The position numbers were made by a program, and so were the translations under genes. The notes under the pieces are model-generated. The model made no database searches and was not told where the DNA came from. It saw only the letters and a list, made by a program, of their open reading frames with translations. From Propionibacteriaceae bacterium (GTDB taxonomy: Bacteria; Actinomycetota; Actinomycetes; Propionibacteriales; Propionibacteriaceae), in contig JAGXHS010000146.1 in assembly GCA_024636075.1 (NCBI GenBank), forward strand, positions 1 to 14,184: 14,184 nt of DNA. Direction: 5' to 3'. Numbering within the stretch: position 1 is the first letter of the stretch; each line of letters begins with the position of its first letter. Below, piece by piece: positions 6,846-14,150 of this stretch.

Positions 6846-7853
6846 GTGAGTCAGAACCAACCACTGGTGTCGGTGATCATGCCCGCCTACAACTGCGAGC
6901 GGACCGTGGGGGCTGCCATCTCCGGCGTGCTGATGCAGGAGTACCCCAACATGGAGCTGGTGGTCGTTGACGACGGATCGACCGACGCGACGTCGGCCAT
7001 CTGTGCTTCGCATGGCGCCCTGATCCGCTACCGGCGCATCGACAACTCAGGCAGTTCGCACGCTCGCAATGTCGCCATCTCCATGGCGCGCGGCGAATTG
7101 ATCGCCTTCTGTGACGCCGATGACGTGCTGCTGCCGCCGTACGTAGGAGCCGCCGTACAGAAGTTTCAGGCGGCAGGCGGTGGTCGGCGCATCGTGATGA
7201 GCGATGCCTACCAGCTGACCAGCAACGGCATCGCACACGCCCGATTGTTGATCCGCAACAAGTTCCCTTCCGCAGATCGTCAACGGATGGCCATCCTGCA
7301 GAAGAATTTCGTCCCGATCCTGTCGCTCTTCCCTGCCGCCATGCACCACGAGTTGCGCGGGTTCGACGAGCACCTGCAGCTCAACGAGGACTGGGACTAC
7401 TGGCTCCGGGCGGTCATGGCCGGCTACGAGGTGCTGTACCAACCGGTGCCGCACGCGATGTACCGGCTCACTCCCGGTTCCAAGTCCACGGACTCCAAGG
7501 TGCACGCCGTCGAAGACCAGATCCTCCGGCGTGCGGCCGAAGAGTACCGTTCGTCGCTCACCGACGAGGAGTCGCGTTTCCTCGACCTCCGGCTGCGTCT
7601 GCCTCCACCACGCCACGTCGATGCCCAGCTCGGTGACGCCCTGCGCGCCGGTGACCATGCACAGGCCAGACGGCACGCGGCCACGTTGGCCACACTGAGT
7701 TCAGAGGACACGCGGCTGCGGCTGCGGGCGCTGGCGATTGCACGAGTACCGGGTGCCGCCCGGGTGTTCGCGTGGCGCCAGCAGCGTATCGATCGCAGAA
7801 TGGGTGGGCGGCTCAGTGACCACAGCAGCACAGCGACTGATTCCGACAGCTGA
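6846..7853 (+). CDS. Family 2 glycosyltransferase
   Basis: A 335-residue GT-A-fold glycosyltransferase. The N-terminal domain begins PLVSVIMPAYN (6-16), with VDDGSTD (41-47) for nucleotide binding, DADD (90-93) as the metal-binding DXD site, and an acceptor-side acidic motif NEDWDYWLR (180-188) that should hold the catalytic base. It would add one sugar to the lipid-linked chain at the cytoplasmic face. A predicted mostly helical, Arg- and Ala-rich tail of about 110 residues (225-335) follows the catalytic domain; I do not recognise it. The GTG start at 6846 is fixed by a near-perfect AAGGAGG at 6835-6841. The frame stays open upstream through the preceding acyltransferase gene, but that is a shadow. 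A 55-base gap separates the two genes. Donor and acceptor are unknown. Confidence 0.9.
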   Translation: MSQNQPLVSVIMPAYNCERTVGAAISGVLMQEYPNMELVVVDDGSTDATSAICASHGALIRYRRIDNSGSSHARNVAISMARGELIAFCDADDVLLPPYVGAAVQKFQAAGGGRRIVMSDAYQLTSNGIAHARLLIRNKFPSADRQRMAILQKNFVPILSLFPAAMHHELRGFDEHLQLNEDWDYWLRAVMAGYEVLYQPVPHAMYRLTPGSKSTDSKVHAVEDQILRRAAEEYRSSLTDEESRFLDLRLRLPPPRHVDAQLGDALRAGDHAQARRHAATLATLSSEDTRLRLRALAIARVPGAARVFAWRQQRIDRRMGGRLSDHSSTATDSDS

Positions 7854-7866
7854 TCAAGGAGATCCG

Positions 7867-8469
7867 ATGGCCATCCGACGCACCGGTGCGCAGAAAGCCA
7901 CCCATGCACTCGCCTACAGCGCCTACTACGGCGTCCTGGTGCACTTGCCTCGTAGCTATGCACCCGCCGGCACCGTTGCCCGAGTGCTGCGGCGCGTGGC
8001 GGCACGTCAGATGCTGACAAGCGCCGGAAGCGACATCAACGTGGAGAAGGGGGCCGTCTTCGGCTCCGGCAACGGCATCTCACTGGGGTCTCGCTCCGGC
8101 ATCGGTGTCAATGCGGACATCCATGGCACGGTGACCATCGGCGACGACGTGATGATGGGTCCGCACTGCACGATCCTGAGTCGCAACCACGAGTTCGAGG
8201 ACACCTCCACACCGATGAACCAACAGGGTTTCGCACATGACGAGCCCATCGTCATCGAGGACGACGTGTGGATCGGCGCCAATGTGACCATCACCTCAGG
8301 TGTTCGGATCGGGCGGGGGTCGGTGATTGCTGCTGGCGCTGTGGTCTCCCGGGACATTCCGGAGTACAGCATCGCGGGTGGGGTTCCGGCCAAGGTGATC
8401 CGAAAGCGCGGGCAGCGCACCGATCCCGACACCCCCGCCACCGCCAGCGGCAAGGCCGGCGATGGCTGA
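7867..8469 (+). CDS. Hexapeptide-repeat acetyltransferase (WcaF/maltose-acetyltransferase-like, second copy)
   Basis: A 200-residue protein with the left-handed beta-helix acetyltransferase signature. A helical, partly hydrophobic N-terminus (about 10-50) is followed by hexapeptide turns from 55 to 165. SRNHEF (105-110) holds the likely catalytic His108, with an inserted loop (110-127), then DDVWIGANVTI (132-142) and the family ending IAGGVPAKVI (169-178). These proteins acetylate sugars using acetyl-CoA. AAGGAG (7856-7861) lies five bases before the ATG and only three bases after the previous stop, so the genes are cotranscribed. The C-terminal 20 residues are Pro/Thr/Ala-rich and probably disordered; their coding sequence overlaps the start of the next gene by eight bases. 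Confidence 0.9.
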   Translation: MAIRRTGAQKATHALAYSAYYGVLVHLPRSYAPAGTVARVLRRVAARQMLTSAGSDINVEKGAVFGSGNGISLGSRSGIGVNADIHGTVTIGDDVMMGPHCTILSRNHEFEDTSTPMNQQGFAHDEPIVIEDDVWIGANVTITSGVRIGRGSVIAAGAVVSRDIPEYSIAGGVPAKVIRKRGQRTDPDTPATASGKAGDG

Positions 8470-9325
8470 GCGCGCGGAACTGTCGGTCGTCATTCCGGCG
8501 CACAATGAAGCAGCAGGAATCGCCCGCTGCCTGTCGGCCGTGATGGAACAGGCTCACGAACTGGCCGAGGTTCACCAGTGTCACGTCGAGGTGGTGGTGG
8601 CCGCCAATGGCTGCACGGACGACACCGTGGCCATCGCACGCCGATTCGAACCCGTCACGGTGCTGGACCTCGAGAATCCGGGCAAGATTGGTGCGCTGAA
8701 CGCGGGCGACGCGGTGGCGCGACACTTCCCACGGATCTACCTGGACGCGGACGTCGAGCTGGGGCCCGGTACGCTCGCTGCGTTGCGCGAGGCCCTGGAC
8801 GTCGACGAGCCGCGTGTCGCGTCTCCGCCGGTCGCCTACCAGGTACTGGGATGCAGCTGGCCGGTGCGGGCCTTCTATCGGGTCTTCGAACAATTGCCCT
8901 CGGCCGCAGGGGGAATCGCGGGGCACGGGATCTTCGCCGTCTCCAGAGCGGGCCGGCAACGTTTCGGCAACTTCCCCGACGTGCAGTCCGACGACCTGTT
9001 CGTGGCGCGACTGTTCAGCCCGAGTGAGTCGCTGCGCAGCGCTGGGGAGAGTCGTGTCTGGCCGGCACGTCGACTGCGGAGCCTGCTGGCGGTCCGCACC
9101 CGTATCGCACAGGGCAATGCCCAACTGGCTGGGCGACCCCGGGCGGACACGGGTGACTTCAGTCGATCCACCGGATCCACCATCCGTGCGCTGGTTCAAC
9201 TGGTGACAACCAACCCCGGCCTGATTCCGGCGGCAGCGGTGTTCGCGGCAGTCAATCTGATGGCCCGGCTGAGGGCCCGATGGGGCTCCGCGCAAGGCTG
9301 GCACCGCGATCACAGCACGCGCTGA
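8462..9325 (+). CDS. Family 2 glycosyltransferase with a C-terminal hydrophobic segment
   Basis: A 287-residue GT-A enzyme that starts ELSVVIPAHNEAAGI (6-20). VVAANGCTDDT (45-55) is the nucleotide-binding loop, here CTDD instead of the usual GSTD. YLDADVEL (93-100) contains the DXD metal site. VQSDDLFVAR (174-183) carries the likely catalytic base, and RTRIAQGNAQL (212-222) stands where processive-type relatives have the QRxRW region. A hydrophobic stretch near the C-terminus (about 245-270) may attach the protein to the membrane. This layout fits the branch of GT2 enzymes that act on polyprenyl-linked or large acceptors. The ATG at 8462 lies inside the end of the preceding gene (8-base overlap), consistent with coupling. 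The sugar is not predictable. Confidence 0.87.
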   Translation: MAERAELSVVIPAHNEAAGIARCLSAVMEQAHELAEVHQCHVEVVVAANGCTDDTVAIARRFEPVTVLDLENPGKIGALNAGDAVARHFPRIYLDADVELGPGTLAALREALDVDEPRVASPPVAYQVLGCSWPVRAFYRVFEQLPSAAGGIAGHGIFAVSRAGRQRFGNFPDVQSDDLFVARLFSPSESLRSAGESRVWPARRLRSLLAVRTRIAQGNAQLAGRPRADTGDFSRSTGSTIRALVQLVTTNPGLIPAAAVFAAVNLMARLRARWGSAQGWHRDHSTR

Positions 9326-9384
9326 TCACTCACCGTGTCGTGAGATCGAGAGCTTTCACCCAACCCCACAGAGAGGCCTCGCCC

Positions 9385-10644
9385 GTGAGACACGACGATC
9401 GTCGGTTGGCGTACCTGAACAGTCACTATCCCGCCGTCTCCCATACTTTCATCCATCGTGAGATCAATGCACTGCGTGCCCGGGGCTTCGAGGTTCACAC
9501 CTTCAGCATCCGTGGTTGTGATCCGGCCGATCTCAAGACGGCCGCGATGCGCGAGGAGAACGCCAACACCACGGTACTGCTGGGTGGCGACGTGTCACTG
9601 TGGCTGACGAGTCACTTGAGCTTGCTGCGCCGCCACCCGCTCGCCTGGATCAAGGGCGTTGCCAGAGCCCTGCGCTGGGGTGATAAGACATTGAAAGCCA
9701 AGGTTTGGCAGCTGTTCTATTTCGGCGAGGCTGTGGTGCTGCACCACGAAATGGATCGTCGCGGATTGCGTCACGTCCATGTGCACCATGCCAACGTCGG
9801 CGCCGACGTCGCCAGGCTCGCCACGACCATCGGGCGAAGCATCGACGGGAAACAATCCTGGATCTGGACGCTCACGGTGCACGGATCGCGGGAGTTCGAA
9901 GTCAGCCAACAGTGGGATCTGCCCGCGAAACTTGCCGACACCACTGCTGTCTCCTGCATCAGCGATTTCTGCCGTGCCCAACTGATGCGCCAGATGCCGC
10001 GGGGCGGCTGGGACAAGCTCAGCATCGTCCGGATGAGTGTCGACCCCGAGCACTTCCGACCCCCCATCGGCGGCCGGGATCACGATGGCCCGCTGCGGGT
10101 GTTGTCGGTGGGGCGCCTCGTGGACTTGAAGGGCCTGCCGATGCTACTCGACGCCTTGGCGGATCTGCACCACCGGGGACGTCGGGTGCAGGCACGCATC
10201 GTGGGCCAGGGGCCGGACGAGGCTGACCTGCGTCGCCAGTGCCAGGACCTCGGCATCGAGCAGCTCGTCACCTTCACCGGCGCTGTCGGCGAGGACGCCA
10301 TCGTGGAGCACTTCCAATGGGCCGACGTCTACGTCTCAGCATCCTTCCTGGAAGGGCTTCCCGTGGTGATCATGGAAGCCATGAGCACGGCCCTGCCGGT
10401 GATCAGCACCCAGGTCGGAGCCGTGTCGGAGCTGATCACCGAGGGGGTGTCCGGCCTGATCATTCCGCCCTCGACAGCCGATGCCATCGCGGGGGCACTG
10501 ATCCGGCTCTACGAGGATCCGGGTCTGCGCCAACGGATGGGCGGCGCCGCGCGCGAGGCGGTGCTCGCCGCATACACTCCGCGCACCACCGGTCCGGCGA
10601 TCGCCGAGTTCATTTCCGAGGCGCGGCAGAAACTCGTCGACTGA
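9385..10644 (+). CDS. Family 4 glycosyltransferase (GT-B, colanic-acid WcaL/AmsK-like)
   Basis: A 419-residue retaining glycosyltransferase of two Rossmann domains. The N-terminal acceptor domain opens AYLNSHYPAVSHTFIHREI (9-27), a pattern I associate with WcaL/AmsK-type exopolysaccharide enzymes. The C-terminal donor domain has SVGRLVDLKG (241-250), IVGQGPDEADL (272-282) and the EX7E motif EGLPVVIME (323-331) with both glutamates present. It would add one of the last sugars to the repeat unit in the cytoplasm. I chose GTG at 9385, with GAGAGG eight bases upstream; it lies 59 bases after the previous stop. An in-frame ATG at 9280 would add 35 basic residues overlapping the previous gene and looks less likely. 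The last 35 bases overlap the convergent gene at 10610. Confidence 0.9.
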   Translation: MRHDDRRLAYLNSHYPAVSHTFIHREINALRARGFEVHTFSIRGCDPADLKTAAMREENANTTVLLGGDVSLWLTSHLSLLRRHPLAWIKGVARALRWGDKTLKAKVWQLFYFGEAVVLHHEMDRRGLRHVHVHHANVGADVARLATTIGRSIDGKQSWIWTLTVHGSREFEVSQQWDLPAKLADTTAVSCISDFCRAQLMRQMPRGGWDKLSIVRMSVDPEHFRPPIGGRDHDGPLRVLSVGRLVDLKGLPMLLDALADLHHRGRRVQARIVGQGPDEADLRRQCQDLGIEQLVTFTGAVGEDAIVEHFQWADVYVSASFLEGLPVVIMEAMSTALPVISTQVGAVSELITEGVSGLIIPPSTADAIAGALIRLYEDPGLRQRMGGAAREAVLAAYTPRTTGPAIAEFISEARQKLVD

Positions 10645-11491
10645 GTGCCACCTTGATGGTCTCGATGCCGTGGTCCCCAATCATCCGCCGCCCCAGGGGC
10701 AAGCCCTTGGTGACGATAGCTTCACGTGCCTGACGCATCGGCTCGCCCACCAACCGATCGGTGGTCAAGGTCAGATCCGACGGATCATCCAGATCGTCCA
10801 ACAGACCAGCGAACAGATTCGAGTAGTCGCTGGCGCGCGCCAGCTCACCGCGCACCCGGTTGGACACGTTGACCCCGTGCACGACCTGCAGCCACGCTGG
10901 GGTGCCGAGCACCCGCACCGCAGGCATCATGTCAGCCAGACGATTGTGGAACGCCGACCAGCAGTGCCTCAGCTCGGTGGCGGCAAGGTCATCGACCACC
11001 GCCGAGAACGCGTTGCTCGGGTCACGGCGCAGGTACACCGATCCACGGCTCTCGATGAGTCCGTTCACCAGGTAGATCACCGATGGGAGGTCGACATCAG
11101 CGGCCTGCCGCATGCGTGCCACGTAGTCGAGCGCAAGGCCGTCATCGTTGTCGAGGTTGGATGTGATCACCGGACCACTGTCATTGCCGGCGGCCTGCGC
11201 GATGTCGGCCTGGATCATCTCCTCGCTCAGCGGTGAGTCCAGGTACCTCGGCAGCACAAGAGCGTCGTTCTCCAATCCCGCGATGAGTTCCCGCAGCCAA
11301 TCGGGTGTGCTCTGGTCGAGGTAGATGATCCACCGCACCTGGTCGAGCTGGGTCTGCTGCTGCACCGACGGCACCGTGTAGGCGCGGAACAGCTCCGTCC
11401 GGTTGCGCAGCCATTCCTCGGAGAAGATTGACTGCTCCACCCGGTTCGCCGGAAGGTTGTACCGAGTCAGGAACACGTGCGGGATGGCCAT
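10610..11491 (-). CDS. Putative rhamnosyltransferase-family protein (Rhamno_transf-like)
   Basis: A 293-residue protein that resembles the 'putative rhamnosyl transferase' family (PF11316). The features are HVFLTRYNL (5-13) at the start, WLRNRTELFRAYTVPSVQQQT (27-47), VRWIIYLDQSTP (52-63) and above all SNLDNDDGL (111-119), a DXD-like acidic motif preceded by VIT. Such proteins are predicted GT-A enzymes found in polysaccharide loci; few have been characterised and the rhamnose label is a family name, not a measured activity. The ATG at 11491 follows GGAGG (11496-11500) by four bases; the frame is open further upstream to 11659 into the end of pgi, but that part looks non-coding. It lies tail to tail with the GT4 gene (35-base overlap) and 91 bases downstream of pgi in the same direction, so it may be read from its own promoter or by read-through. 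Confidence 0.75.
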   Translation of the reverse strand: MAIPHVFLTRYNLPANRVEQSIFSEEWLRNRTELFRAYTVPSVQQQTQLDQVRWIIYLDQSTPDWLRELIAGLENDALVLPRYLDSPLSEEMIQADIAQAAGNDSGPVITSNLDNDDGLALDYVARMRQAADVDLPSVIYLVNGLIESRGSVYLRRDPSNAFSAVVDDLAATELRHCWSAFHNRLADMMPAVRVLGTPAWLQVVHGVNVSNRVRGELARASDYSNLFAGLLDDLDDPSDLTLTTDRLVGEPMRQAREAIVTKGLPLGRRMIGDHGIETIKVALSRRVSAAPRK

Positions 11492-11582
11492 CGATCCTCC
11501 AGTGCTGCTGTTTGGCCGGCGAACATCGCCCTTGGACACCGACCGACCGGACTTGCAACGTGGGCTCAGGTCGGCGAGTGGT

Positions 11583-13256
11583 TCAGGCGCGGTGCGACCG
11601 GTAGTAGCGAATGAGTGCTTGCGTCGACGAGTCCTGCTCCTGCAGCGCTTCCATGTCACCCATCACGGCGGGAGCGATCTGGTTGGCCAGTTTCTTGCCC
11701 AGCTCCACGCCCCACTGGTCGAAGGAATCGAGTCCCCACACGATCCCCTGGACGAAGGTGATGTGCTCGTAGAGCGCAACCAGCTGACCGACGACACTGG
11801 GTGTGAGCGCAGGCACCATGATCGACGTCGTCGGTTTGTTTCCCTCGAAGACCCGGGCCGCAACGATGTGTTCCTCGGTGCCCTCGGCGCGGACCTCCTC
11901 GGCAGTCTTGCCGAAGGCCAGAGCGGCTGTTTGTGCGAAGAAGTTCGACAGGAACAGCTCGTGCACGTCAGTGTCGCCATCAGTGATTGGGTGCGCCGGA
12001 TTGGCTACGGCAATGAAGTCAGCCGGAATGAGCAAGGTGCCCTGGTGAATCAATTGGTAGAAGGCGTGCTGACCGTTCGTACCGGGCTCGCCCCAGAAGA
12101 TCTCACCAGTGTTCGTGCTGACGGGTGTGCCGTCCCAGCGCACCGACTTGCCGTTGGATTCCATGGTGAGTTGCTGCAGGTAGGCGGCGAAGCGGTGCAG
12201 GTACTGGGCGTAAGGCAAGACCGCGTGGCTGGCGGCCTTGCAAAAGTTCACGTAAAAGACGTTCAGGAGGCCCATCAGCAGGGGCACGTTGGCCTCTGCC
12301 GGTGCATCGTGGAAGTGTTCGTCGATCGCGTGGAATCCGCCCAGGAACTCCTGGAAGTTTTCCTTGCCCAGTGCCAGCACCAATGGCGTACCGACAGCTG
12401 AGTCCACGGAGTACCGTCCGCCGACCCAGTTCCAGAATCCGAAAACGTTGTCCGGGTCGATGCCGAATTCGGTCACCTTGTCGATGGCCGTGGACACCGC
12501 GACGAAGTGTTTGGCGACGGCCTCCTTGTTTGCGCCGTCAGAACCATCCACGGCGCCAGCCTCGGTCAGCGAGGCCAGCAGCCAGTCCCTCGCCATCCGC
12601 GCGTTCGTCAGCGTCTCCAAGGTTGTGAACGTCTTGGACGCGACGATGAACAGCGTGGTCTCCGGATCGAGGTCTGCTGTCTTCTCGGCGATGTCGGTGG
12701 GGTCGATGTTCGACACGAAACGACACTTCAGATGATCCGCCTTGTATGGCAGCAACGCTTCGTAGACCATCACCGGCCCGAGATCGGATCCCCCGATGCC
12801 GATGTTCACCACCGTACTGATCGGTTTGCCTGTGACACCGGTCCACTCGCCTCCACGCACCCGATCGGCGAAGGCGTAGATCTTGTCCAGTGTCTCGTGC
12901 ACGTCCGCGACCACGTCCTGGCCGTCGACGCTCAGCTCGGCATCCCGCGGCAGGCGGAGGGCGGTGTGCAGCACTGCTCGATCCTCGGTGACGTTGATGT
13001 GCTCACCGCTGTACATGGCGTCCCGACGATCCGCGACACCCACCTGACCGGCCAGCGCCACAAGTGCGGCCAAGATCTCATCGGTGAGGAAGTTCTTCGA
13101 CAGATCGACGTGCAGGTCGGCTGCATCAAAGGTGAAGCGGTCGGCGCGCTCGGGATCATTCTTGAACCAGGAGCGGAAGTCGACATGCAGGCTCTTGTGC
13201 AGCTTGGTCAGTTCAGCCCAGGCGGGAGTGGTGGTGGCATCAACCGGTTTTTGCAT
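11583..13256 (-). CDS. pgi: Glucose-6-phosphate isomerase
   Basis: Cytoplasmic enzyme that interconverts glucose 6-phosphate and fructose 6-phosphate; its product balance also feeds nucleotide-sugar synthesis. The 557-residue length is that of the long bacterial/eukaryotic-type PGI. Visible signatures are NIGIGGSDLGP (151-161), SKTFTT for phosphate binding (207-212), VGGRYSVDSAVG (278-289), MESNGK with catalytic Glu366 (365-370), GEPGTNGQHAFYQLIHQG (389-406) with catalytic His404, and QWGVELGKK (514-522) with Lys521. All catalytic residues are present and there is no frameshift. The ATG at 13256 gives the usual N-terminus; only a GGAG two bases upstream could serve as a ribosome site, and a -10-like TAGTGT sits so close that the mRNA may be leaderless. 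It is most likely a chromosomal housekeeping gene rather than part of the polysaccharide operon. Confidence 0.97.
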   Translation of the reverse strand: MQKPVDATTTPAWAELTKLHKSLHVDFRSWFKNDPERADRFTFDAADLHVDLSKNFLTDEILAALVALAGQVGVADRRDAMYSGEHINVTEDRAVLHTALRLPRDAELSVDGQDVVADVHETLDKIYAFADRVRGGEWTGVTGKPISTVVNIGIGGSDLGPVMVYEALLPYKADHLKCRFVSNIDPTDIAEKTADLDPETTLFIVASKTFTTLETLTNARMARDWLLASLTEAGAVDGSDGANKEAVAKHFVAVSTAIDKVTEFGIDPDNVFGFWNWVGGRYSVDSAVGTPLVLALGKENFQEFLGGFHAIDEHFHDAPAEANVPLLMGLLNVFYVNFCKAASHAVLPYAQYLHRFAAYLQQLTMESNGKSVRWDGTPVSTNTGEIFWGEPGTNGQHAFYQLIHQGTLLIPADFIAVANPAHPITDGDTDVHELFLSNFFAQTAALAFGKTAEEVRAEGTEEHIVAARVFEGNKPTTSIMVPALTPSVVGQLVALYEHITFVQGIVWGLDSFDQWGVELGKKLANQIAPAVMGDMEALQEQDSSTQALIRYYRSHRA

Positions 13257-13543
13257 GGCTCCAACACTACGAGGTGGAACGACGCCGTGCGGCCCGGCTG
13301 GCGAAACTACTCAGCCTGCCGGTTCCTCAGCACTCCACGTCGAGGTGCCGGAGGAGTCGGATGTTCGAACTGGCGGAGTGTCATGGCGGTTGGGTGCTCA
13401 GTTGCCCCCCGGATGTCCTTACCGCCCGGTGGTGATGTGTGCGAGAGGTGCCGGTGATCTGTGGGATCTGGTTGTCGCATTTCACGGGTTGGCGCGGTCG
13501 GGTTCGACCAAGGGCAAGCCCTCAGCCGATGGGCGTGCGCAAC
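13257..13543. promoter_or_regulatory. Intergenic region with pgi promoter candidate and small hairpins
   Basis: About 287 bases between pgi and the lipoprotein gene, both on the minus strand. Near pgi, the minus-strand hexamer TAGTGT (13269-13264) lies seven bases before the ATG, the spacing of a -10 box for a leaderless message; no good -35 is present. Near the lipoprotein stop, two small hairpins, GGTCG/CGACC (13496-13509) and AGGGC/GCCCT (13511-13522), may form a weak terminator. I find no tRNA, small protein gene or mobile element here. Confidence 0.35.
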
Positions 13544-13918
13544 CTAGGAGCACACCCGCATCGGGCGGTCATCTTCTGCGGGGACAAAGACGACTTGAGC
13601 GCCCTCCGCTTCGAAGGTGGCCCTCCGCTCGGACTCAAGGATGAGTTCACCCTTTTGGTACGGGTTGCTCCATCCCTCGGGAGAGCTGCCCGGGCCATTC
13701 TCTCCGTACAGCGGTTCGGATGCATGCCACCAGCGTCCGCCCAAGCGAAGGCTTTCGACGCCGCAGTGCGTGTAGAGGAAGAACTCCACGGGCTCACCGA
13801 CTCCAGGAGCCACCTCGGCGTAGGCGGTCGTTTCGGGGTCACTCGGCATGTCCTGGCTGGCTCCGCAGGCAGCCAACGTCACGAGAACGAATCCTAGAAT
13901 CACGCTGCGAGGGAACAT
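13544..13918 (-). CDS. Small predicted lipoprotein with a Cys-pair domain of unknown function
   Basis: A 124-residue protein with a lipoprotein signal: a short N-terminus with one Arg, a hydrophobic core (6-16) and the lipobox LAAC with Cys18, so the mature protein should be lipid-anchored outside the membrane. The mature part has a flexible, acidic linker (19-40) and a compact domain with FFLYTHCGVESLRLGGRWW (46-64), PEGWSNPYQKGEL (80-92) and a terminal RVCS. Cys52 and Cys123 could form a disulfide. Small actinobacterial exported proteins with a THCG...GRWW...GW.NP...C pattern are familiar to me as hypothetical proteins; no activity is known to me. The ATG at 13918 has GGAG five bases upstream (13924-13927), and the stop is TAG at 13544-13546. 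It has no obvious link to pgi or the polysaccharide genes. Confidence 0.85.
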   Translation of the reverse strand: MFPRSVILGFVLVTLAACGASQDMPSDPETTAYAEVAPGVGEPVEFFLYTHCGVESLRLGGRWWHASEPLYGENGPGSSPEGWSNPYQKGELILESERRATFEAEGAQVVFVPAEDDRPMRVCS

Positions 13919-14150
13919 GGGAACTCCGCCTTTTCTGGGCTCGCATTCCGGTTACGGGCCATACCTGAGACGCTGGCCCCCAATCTACAGTTCCCGCTGC
14001 CGCGCTGGGCTGTTCGCCCTCATGGCCGCGGATGGCGCCCGCTGATTCGGTGCCGAGGATCATGGACCTCGTCGATGACGCGATTACCAGAACTCAGTCT
14101 GGTTTGCATCTACCGCAAGAATCATGCGTTGGATGCAACGTCCGCCAGAT
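13919..14150. other. Intergenic region upstream of the lipoprotein gene
   Basis: These 232 bases should contain the lipoprotein promoter and the 3' end signals of the next minus-strand gene. TAGATT on the minus strand (around 13982-13987) could be a -10 box, but no matching -35 is clear. The short open frames here, such as ATG at 14062 (about 37 codons), have no ribosome site and no family resemblance. Confidence 0.35.
14087..14138 (-). terminator. Two hairpins downstream of the truncated right-end gene
   Basis: Read on the minus strand after the stop at 14151-14153, the first hairpin pairs TTGCATC with GATGCAA (14132-14138 with 14104-14110) and encloses an inner CGCA/TGCG stem (14114-14117, 14125-14128). 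The second pairs CCAGA with TCTGG (14087-14091, 14098-14102) around six bases. They begin 13 bases past the stop codon. No T tract follows, so termination is a guess from position and structure. Confidence 0.45.

Noticed and set aside
10696..10707. GGGCAAGCCCT shared with 13512-13522 as a dispersed repeat
   Set aside because: One copy is inside coding sequence, and an 11-base palindromic match is not significant in GC-rich DNA.
11403..12401. Plus-strand frame of 332 codons across the end of pgi
   Set aside because: It is the antisense of pgi and the start of the rhamnosyltransferase-like gene, with no recognisable protein features.
12507..13457. Plus-strand frame of 316 codons across the start of pgi
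   Set aside because: Antisense to the unambiguous pgi N-terminal half; no ribosome site or domain.
13440..13515. Possible tRNA because of a GGGTTCGACC-like T-loop
   Set aside because: No acceptor stem, anticodon arm or D arm could be folded around it.
13839..14063. Minus-strand frame of 74 codons overlapping the lipoprotein start
   Set aside because: It overlaps the lipoprotein signal peptide in another frame, and lacks a ribosome site and any recognisable pattern.
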